Shown piece by piece: positions 14,219-17,718 of a stretch of DNA of 17,718 nucleotides; positions within the stretch are counted from its first letter, which is position 1, and each line of letters opens with the position of its first letter. The notes beneath the pieces were generated by a model, which saw nothing but the letters and a program-made list of their open reading frames with translations, was not told the origin of the DNA and did no database searches. Source of the DNA: Clostridium sp. CAG:169 (GTDB lineage Bacteria; Bacillota; Clostridia; Oscillospirales; Ruminococcaceae); the NCBI GenBank assembly GCA_000435195.1, contig FR880301.1, forward strand, positions 1-17,718. The letters run 5' to 3'. The translations under genes and the position numbers were made by a program.

Positions 14219-15427
14219 ATGAATCTGATCGTTCAAAAATTTGGTGGTTCCTCTGTTGCTAACGTCGAGCGGGTGCGTCACGTTGCACAGATCATCACCG
14301 ACACCTATGCAAAGGGCAACTCTGTCATTGCGGTCGTTTCCGCACAGGGTGACACCACCGATGACCTGATTGCCAAAGCCAAAGAGATCACCGACAAACC
14401 CTCCAGCCGGGAGATGGATGTCCTGCTTTCCACCGGCGAGCAGATTTCCATGTCGCTGCTGGCAATGGCAATCGAGCAGATGGGTTACCCGGTCATCTCT
14501 CTGACCGGCTGGCAGGCAGGCTTCCTGACCGAATCCACCCACCGCAACGCTCGCATCAAAAAGATTAACACCGAGCGTCTGCAAAATGAATTGGACAAGA
14601 AAAACATCGTCATCGTCGCAGGCTTCCAGGGCTTAAACCGCTACGATGACATCACCACCCTCGGACGCGGCGGCAGCGACACCAGTGCAGTCGCCATTGC
14701 AGCTGCGCTCAAGGCAGATAAATGTGAAATCTACACCGATGTGGACGGCGTATATACCACCGACCCGCGCATCGTCCCCAATGCCCACAAGCTCGACGAG
14801 ATTACCTACGACGAGATGCTCGAGCTTGCCACCTGCGGCGCCAATGTTTTGCACAACCGCTCGGTGGAAATGGCGAAAAAATATTCTGTTAAGATGGAAG
14901 TGCGCTCGAGCATCCACAGCGATGTGCCGGGCACCATTGTCAAGGAGGTTTGCAAAGTGGAAAAAATGCTTATCAAAGGGGTCGCTCTCGACAACGACGT
15001 CACCCGCATCTCGGTCATCGAGGTTCCTGACCAGCCGGGCATCGCTTTCAGAATTTTCTCCGCGCTGGCTGCCAGCAAAATCAACGTAGACATCATCCTG
15101 CAGTCGGTCGGACGTGAGGGCACCAAGGACATCAGCTTTACCGTTTCCACTGCACACAAGGATGCTGCCATGCAGATCGCCGAAGCCTTCTGCCAGACGG
15201 TAGGCGGCAAGGAGGTCAACTTTAACGACAATGTTGCCAAGGTTTCCATTGTTGGTGCTGGTATGCTCTCCAACCCGGGTGTAGCCGCCACCATGTTCGA
15301 AGCACTGGGCGAAAACAACATCAACATCAGCATGATTTCTACCAGTGAAATCAAAATTTCGGTTCTGATTGAAAAAGAGCAGGGCAAAAAGGCAGTCAAC
15401 GCTATCCACGATGCCTTCGCACTCTAA
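14219..15427 (+). CDS. lysC: Aspartate kinase (aspartokinase)
   Basis: A 402-residue kinase phosphorylating aspartate, the entry step to lysine, threonine, methionine and diaminopimelate. The N-terminal kinase domain starts with KFGGSSV (7-13). LSTGEQ, TLGRGGSDTSAVAIA and the YTDVDGVYTTDPR segment mark the substrate and ATP sites. Two C-terminal ACT domains follow (about 265-330 and 345-402), with VPDQPGIAFRIF and GMLSNPGVAATMFEAL, as in lysine/threonine-inhibited enzymes. Length matches the alpha subunit of Bacillus-type enzymes; an internal start for a beta subunit (ACT part alone) is possible but not evident. GGAGG (14207-14211) precedes the ATG by 7 bases. It is followed by a strong terminator. 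Confidence 0.97.
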   Translation: MNLIVQKFGGSSVANVERVRHVAQIITDTYAKGNSVIAVVSAQGDTTDDLIAKAKEITDKPSSREMDVLLSTGEQISMSLLAMAIEQMGYPVISLTGWQAGFLTESTHRNARIKKINTERLQNELDKKNIVIVAGFQGLNRYDDITTLGRGGSDTSAVAIAAALKADKCEIYTDVDGVYTTDPRIVPNAHKLDEITYDEMLELATCGANVLHNRSVEMAKKYSVKMEVRSSIHSDVPGTIVKEVCKVEKMLIKGVALDNDVTRISVIEVPDQPGIAFRIFSALAASKINVDIILQSVGREGTKDISFTVSTAHKDAAMQIAEAFCQTVGGKEVNFNDNVAKVSIVGAGMLSNPGVAATMFEALGENNINISMISTSEIKISVLIEKEQGKKAVNAIHDAFAL

Positions 15428-15446
15428 TCGCTGCTTTTCGGTATCA

Positions 15447-15479
15447 AAAAACCTCGGTGAAAAATTCACCGAGGTTTTT
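15447..15479. terminator. Bidirectional terminator between lysC and tsaD
   Basis: A perfect 15-bp stem (15447-15461 with 15465-15479), 3-base loop, A-run on one side and T-run on the other. It lies between convergent genes and can serve both. Confidence 0.93.
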
Positions 15480-15497
15480 CTTTATTCTTATGCTCTT

Positions 15498-16499
15498 TTA
15501 AGCGGGCAACGAGGCAATTCCGTTTAAGGAGAGGTCCCCGCGCACCCCTGCCAGATATTCATAGTATGCCTGCGAGCCAATCATCGCTGCATTGTCCCCG
15601 CACAGGCTCAGCTGCGGCAGGTACAGCTCATATCCTCTGTCCGCACACGCTGTTTGCAGCGCCTGCCGCAGTCCGCTGTTGGCGCTGACGCCGCCTGCAA
15701 TGACAATCTTCTTCTGTCCGGTAAACTGAGCTGCACGCATCAGGTGGTCGGTCAGGATGTCTGCCACCGTCCCCTGAAAATCGGCTGCCAAATCGTTGAC
15801 CGACAGCTGTTCACCCTTCTGCTGGGCATGATGGGAAAGATTGATGACCGCTGTCTTTAAGCCCGAGAAGCTAAAATCAAAATCCGAGCCGTTCACCTTT
15901 GGCTTTGGCAGCTTGTAGTGTCCGCGCTGACCCAGCTGGGCTGCCTTGTCGATGTAGATGCCGCCCGGATACGGAAAGCCCAGCACCCTGGCTGCCTTGT
16001 CAAACGCCTCGCCTGCTGCATCGTCCCTTGTGCGACCGATCACCTCAAAGTGGGTGTAATCGTGCGCTAACAGGATGTGGCTGTGTCCGCCCGAAGCCAC
16101 CAGGCACAAAAACGGCGGCTCCAGCTGCGGGTGGGTCAGGTAGTTGGCTGCAATGTGCCCGCGGATGTGATGGACCGGAATCAGTGGCTTGCCCGAAGCC
16201 AGCGCCACCCCTTTGGCATAGTTTAAGCCCACCAGCAGCGCACCGATCAAGCCCGGCGCATAGGTCACTGCGACCGCGTCGATGCTTTCAAAGCTCTCCC
16301 CTGCCTGCTCGAGCGCCTGCTGCACCACCGCACAGATGTTCTCCACATGGCGGCGGGAGGCAATTTCCGGCACAACCCCTCCGTACAGCTTGTGCTCGTC
16401 CACCTGCGAATTGATGACCGAGCTGATAATCCTTCTGCCATCCTCTACCACTGCGGCAGCGGTTTCGTCGCAGGAGGATTCAATCGCCAGTATCTTCAT
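15498..16499 (-). CDS. tsaD: tRNA N6-adenosine threonylcarbamoyltransferase
   Basis: A 333-residue ASKHA-fold enzyme that transfers the threonylcarbamoyl group to A37 of tRNAs reading ANN codons, working with TsaB and TsaE. Visible are ESSCDET (7-13), the metal-binding His111 and His115 in HHIRGH, VASGGHSH, FSGLKTA, AGGVSANSGLR and Asp302 in CGDNAAM. The usual YPGGPxID reads YPGGIYID, a minor change. The ATG at 16499 begins the canonical MKILAIESSCDET; AAGGAG lies about 12 bases upstream. A further in-frame start at 16544 overlaps rimI and adds unconserved residues. It follows rimI by 28 bases, in one transcript. No tsaB or tsaE is in the visible part of the cluster. Confidence 0.97.
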   Translation of the reverse strand: MKILAIESSCDETAAAVVEDGRRIISSVINSQVDEHKLYGGVVPEIASRRHVENICAVVQQALEQAGESFESIDAVAVTYAPGLIGALLVGLNYAKGVALASGKPLIPVHHIRGHIAANYLTHPQLEPPFLCLVASGGHSHILLAHDYTHFEVIGRTRDDAAGEAFDKAARVLGFPYPGGIYIDKAAQLGQRGHYKLPKPKVNGSDFDFSFSGLKTAVINLSHHAQQKGEQLSVNDLAADFQGTVADILTDHLMRAAQFTGQKKIVIAGGVSANSGLRQALQTACADRGYELYLPQLSLCGDNAAMIGSQAYYEYLAGVRGDLSLNGIASLPA

Positions 16500-16527
16500 A
16501 CAAACAACACGCTCCTTACTTTCCGGG

Positions 16528-16998
16528 CTAAAACAACCCGCCATAGGTTTTGGTCATAATCAGGGCATCCTCGGTAGGATTGACATAAAAGTTCCTGCGC
16601 TTTCCCACCACTTCAAAGCCGCTTTTCTCGTACAGCTGCTGGGCAGAGAGGTTCGACTGTCGCACCTCCAGCGATACCGACGCCATCTCGTTTTCTTTGG
16701 CATAATCATCCAGCTCCTGCATCAGCGCTGTTGCCACTCCCTGCCGGCGGTACTGCGAAAATACCGCCACGTTGCAGATAAAGCCCTCGTCGACGATGTG
16801 GTGCATCCCCACATATCCTGCCACCGAGCCATCCGGCTGCTGTGCCACCCGAAATACTGCCAGCGGGTTGGACAGCTCCGATACCAGCGCGTCATAGCTC
16901 CACGGTGCGCTGAAACACTCCTTTTCCAGCCGCTCCAGCTGGTCAATATGCTGCGGCTGCATCGGTACGATGCACAAACTTCGCCCTTGTTCCTCCAT
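16528..16998 (-). CDS. rimI: Ribosomal protein-alanine N-acetyltransferase-like GNAT protein
   Basis: A 156-residue GNAT acetyltransferase of the RimI type, which acetylates the N-terminus of ribosomal protein bS18. The acetyl-CoA loop is YRRQGVATALM (83-93). SLEVRQSNLSAQQLYEKSGF and the terminal RRNFYVNPTEDALIM are strongly RimI-like, as is CFSAPWS near the N-terminus. The frame runs open to 17394, but that part overlaps dus and the promoter; the ATG at 16998 gives the normal family length, with AAGGAAG about 12 bases upstream. Linkage to tsaD is widespread in bacteria. Relaxed-specificity GNAT proteins look similar, so the exact substrate is inferred. Confidence 0.92.
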   Translation of the reverse strand: MEEQGRSLCIVPMQPQHIDQLERLEKECFSAPWSYDALVSELSNPLAVFRVAQQPDGSVAGYVGMHHIVDEGFICNVAVFSQYRRQGVATALMQELDDYAKENEMASVSLEVRQSNLSAQQLYEKSGFEVVGKRRNFYVNPTEDALIMTKTYGGLF

Positions 16999-17044
16999 GT
17001 TGATTCCAATCTTCCTTTCCAAACATTCCAGTTGATTCACGGTT

Positions 17045-17057
17045 CTATACAGTATAG
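17045..17057. repeat. 13-base palindrome over the rimI promoter -10
   Basis: CTATAC and GTATAG flank a single central base as a perfect dyad. It includes the whole -10 TATACT read on the minus strand. It may be an operator, or chance symmetry of an AT-rich -10. Confidence 0.4.
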
Positions 17058-17079
17058 CAGATTCCACCGGCGCGGGCAA
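17051..17079 (-). promoter_or_regulatory. Promoter of rimI-tsaD
   Basis: On the minus strand TTGCCC (17079-17074) and TATACT (17056-17051) are 17 bases apart, in the gap between dus and rimI. The start near 17044 gives a leader of about 45 bases, so rimI and tsaD can be expressed independently of dus. Confidence 0.65.
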
Positions 17080-17095
17080 CTGTTTTTCTTTCCCT

Positions 17096-17718
17096 TTAAC
17101 CGCGCTGCCACAGCATTTCCTGCACCAGCTGCTCCAGCTGCGCATAGGTGGAAAGCTGACCTGCCCTGCGGCGAAAATCTGCGCTGCCGTACTCCCCTTT
17201 AAAATACCACGCTGCGTGCTTGCGCGCCTCACGCATCCCAATCTTCTCGCCCTTGTAGTCGCACAGCAGGCGGATGTGCCGCAGCAAAATCTCCATCTTC
17301 TCTGCAAGGCTCGGGTCGGGCAGCAGCTGACCGGTGCGCAGGTAATGGTCAATCTGCTTAAACACCCAGGGTCTGCCCTGTGCGCCTCTGCCAATCATCA
17401 CAAAGTCCACGCCGGTTTGCTCATACATCTGCTTGCAGGAAAGTGCATCGGTCACATCTCCGTTGCCCATCACCGGGATAGACACTGCTTCCTTGACCCG
17501 CCGGATGATTTCCCAGTCGGCGCTGGGCGCATACATCTGCTGGCGGGTCCTTCCGTGGATGCACAAGGCAGCCGCGCCGTTCTCTTCCATGATCTGCGCA
17601 AATTCCACCGCATTGACCGAATTTTCGTCCCAGCCCTTGCGGAATTTCACCGTCACCGGCACCGGCACCGCCGCGCTGACCGCCTTGACAATCCGACCTG
17701 CCAGCTGCGGGTCCTTCA
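17096..17718 (-). CDS. dus: tRNA-dihydrouridine synthase, 3' part, cut by the window edge
   Basis: The C-terminal ~207 residues of an FMN-dependent enzyme that reduces uridine to dihydrouridine in the tRNA D loop, DusB-like. The frame stays open to the right edge; the start codon and the catalytic cysteine (N-x-GCP motif) lie outside. Visible are VTVKFRKGWD, CIHGRTRQQMY, the GNGDV segment and DFVMIGRGAQGRPW, which form the FMN phosphate site. The C-terminal helical tRNA-binding part contains REARKHAAWYFKG. It is upstream of rimI and tsaD on the same strand; a separate promoter lies between them. Confidence 0.94.
   Translation of the reverse strand, partial: KDPQLAGRIVKAVSAAVPVPVTVKFRKGWDENSVNAVEFAQIMEENGAAALCIHGRTRQQMYAPSADWEIIRRVKEAVSIPVMGNGDVTDALSCKQMYEQTGVDFVMIGRGAQGRPWVFKQIDHYLRTGQLLPDPSLAEKMEILLRHIRLLCDYKGEKIGMREARKHAAWYFKGEYGSADFRRRAGQLSTYAQLEQLVQEMLWQRG

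Noticed and set aside
1..17718. Mobile element, phage, CRISPR or defence genes
   Set aside because: No transposase, integrase, direct-repeat spacer array, terminal inverted repeats or recognisable defence domains were seen on either strand.

Overview
The window looks like chromosomal DNA of a gut-type Clostridia bacterium, probably Oscillospirales/Ruminococcaceae. This rests on Gram-positive gene content (QueT-type ECF substrate subunit, class B sortase, PyrK/PyrDB dihydroorotate dehydrogenase, PheB-like ACT protein), purine-rich Shine-Dalgarno sites, sigma-A promoters, U-tailed terminators and moderately high GC. The assignment is by protein resemblance, not database search. I see no transposase, integrase, phage gene or CRISPR array. 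The window reads mostly as core and housekeeping genes with a few accessory ones.

Layout. (1) 1-265: two strong leftward promoter elements firing out of the left edge, probably towards a stable-RNA operon, plus the terminator of the next operon. (2) 266-2675, minus: pyrK-pyrD-histidine phosphatase operon, the last steps of the orotate branch. (3) 2818-3542, plus: queT with a good promoter, a foldable leader and a terminator. (4) 3620-4246, plus: an unrecognised Thr/Gln-rich protein with 15-bp and 18-bp in-frame tandem repeats. (5) 4339-5811, plus: a MATE exporter behind a promoter with the 19-bp spacer and central dyad typical of MerR-family control. (6) 5962-6038, minus: tRNA-Arg(ACG) with its own promoter and terminator(s). 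(7) 6144-10176, minus: cinA, a class B sortase and a GH35 beta-galactosidase, closely spaced. (8) 10370-11785, minus: a PurF-like protein without the N-terminal catalytic cysteine, behind a promoter and a hairpin leader. (9) 12116-15479, plus: PheB-like ACT protein, homoserine dehydrogenase and aspartate kinase, the aspartate amino-acid pathway, ending in a shared bidirectional terminator. (10) 15498-17718, minus: dus (cut by the right edge), rimI and tsaD, a tRNA-modification and protein-acetylation group.

How the genes work together. PyrK and PyrD form the NAD-dependent dihydroorotate dehydrogenase. LysC and Hom catalyse committed steps from aspartate towards lysine, methionine and threonine, and the ACT protein is a plausible sensor. 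TsaD and Dus both modify tRNA, next to a tRNA gene and an inferred stable-RNA operon. The points most worth a second look are the Cys-less PurF paralogue with intact PRPP site and apparent Fe-S cysteines, the MerR-type operator of the MATE gene, the repeat-bearing protein at 3620, and the foldable leaders before queT, the PurF-like gene and lysC. I cannot show that any of these is a wholly new system.
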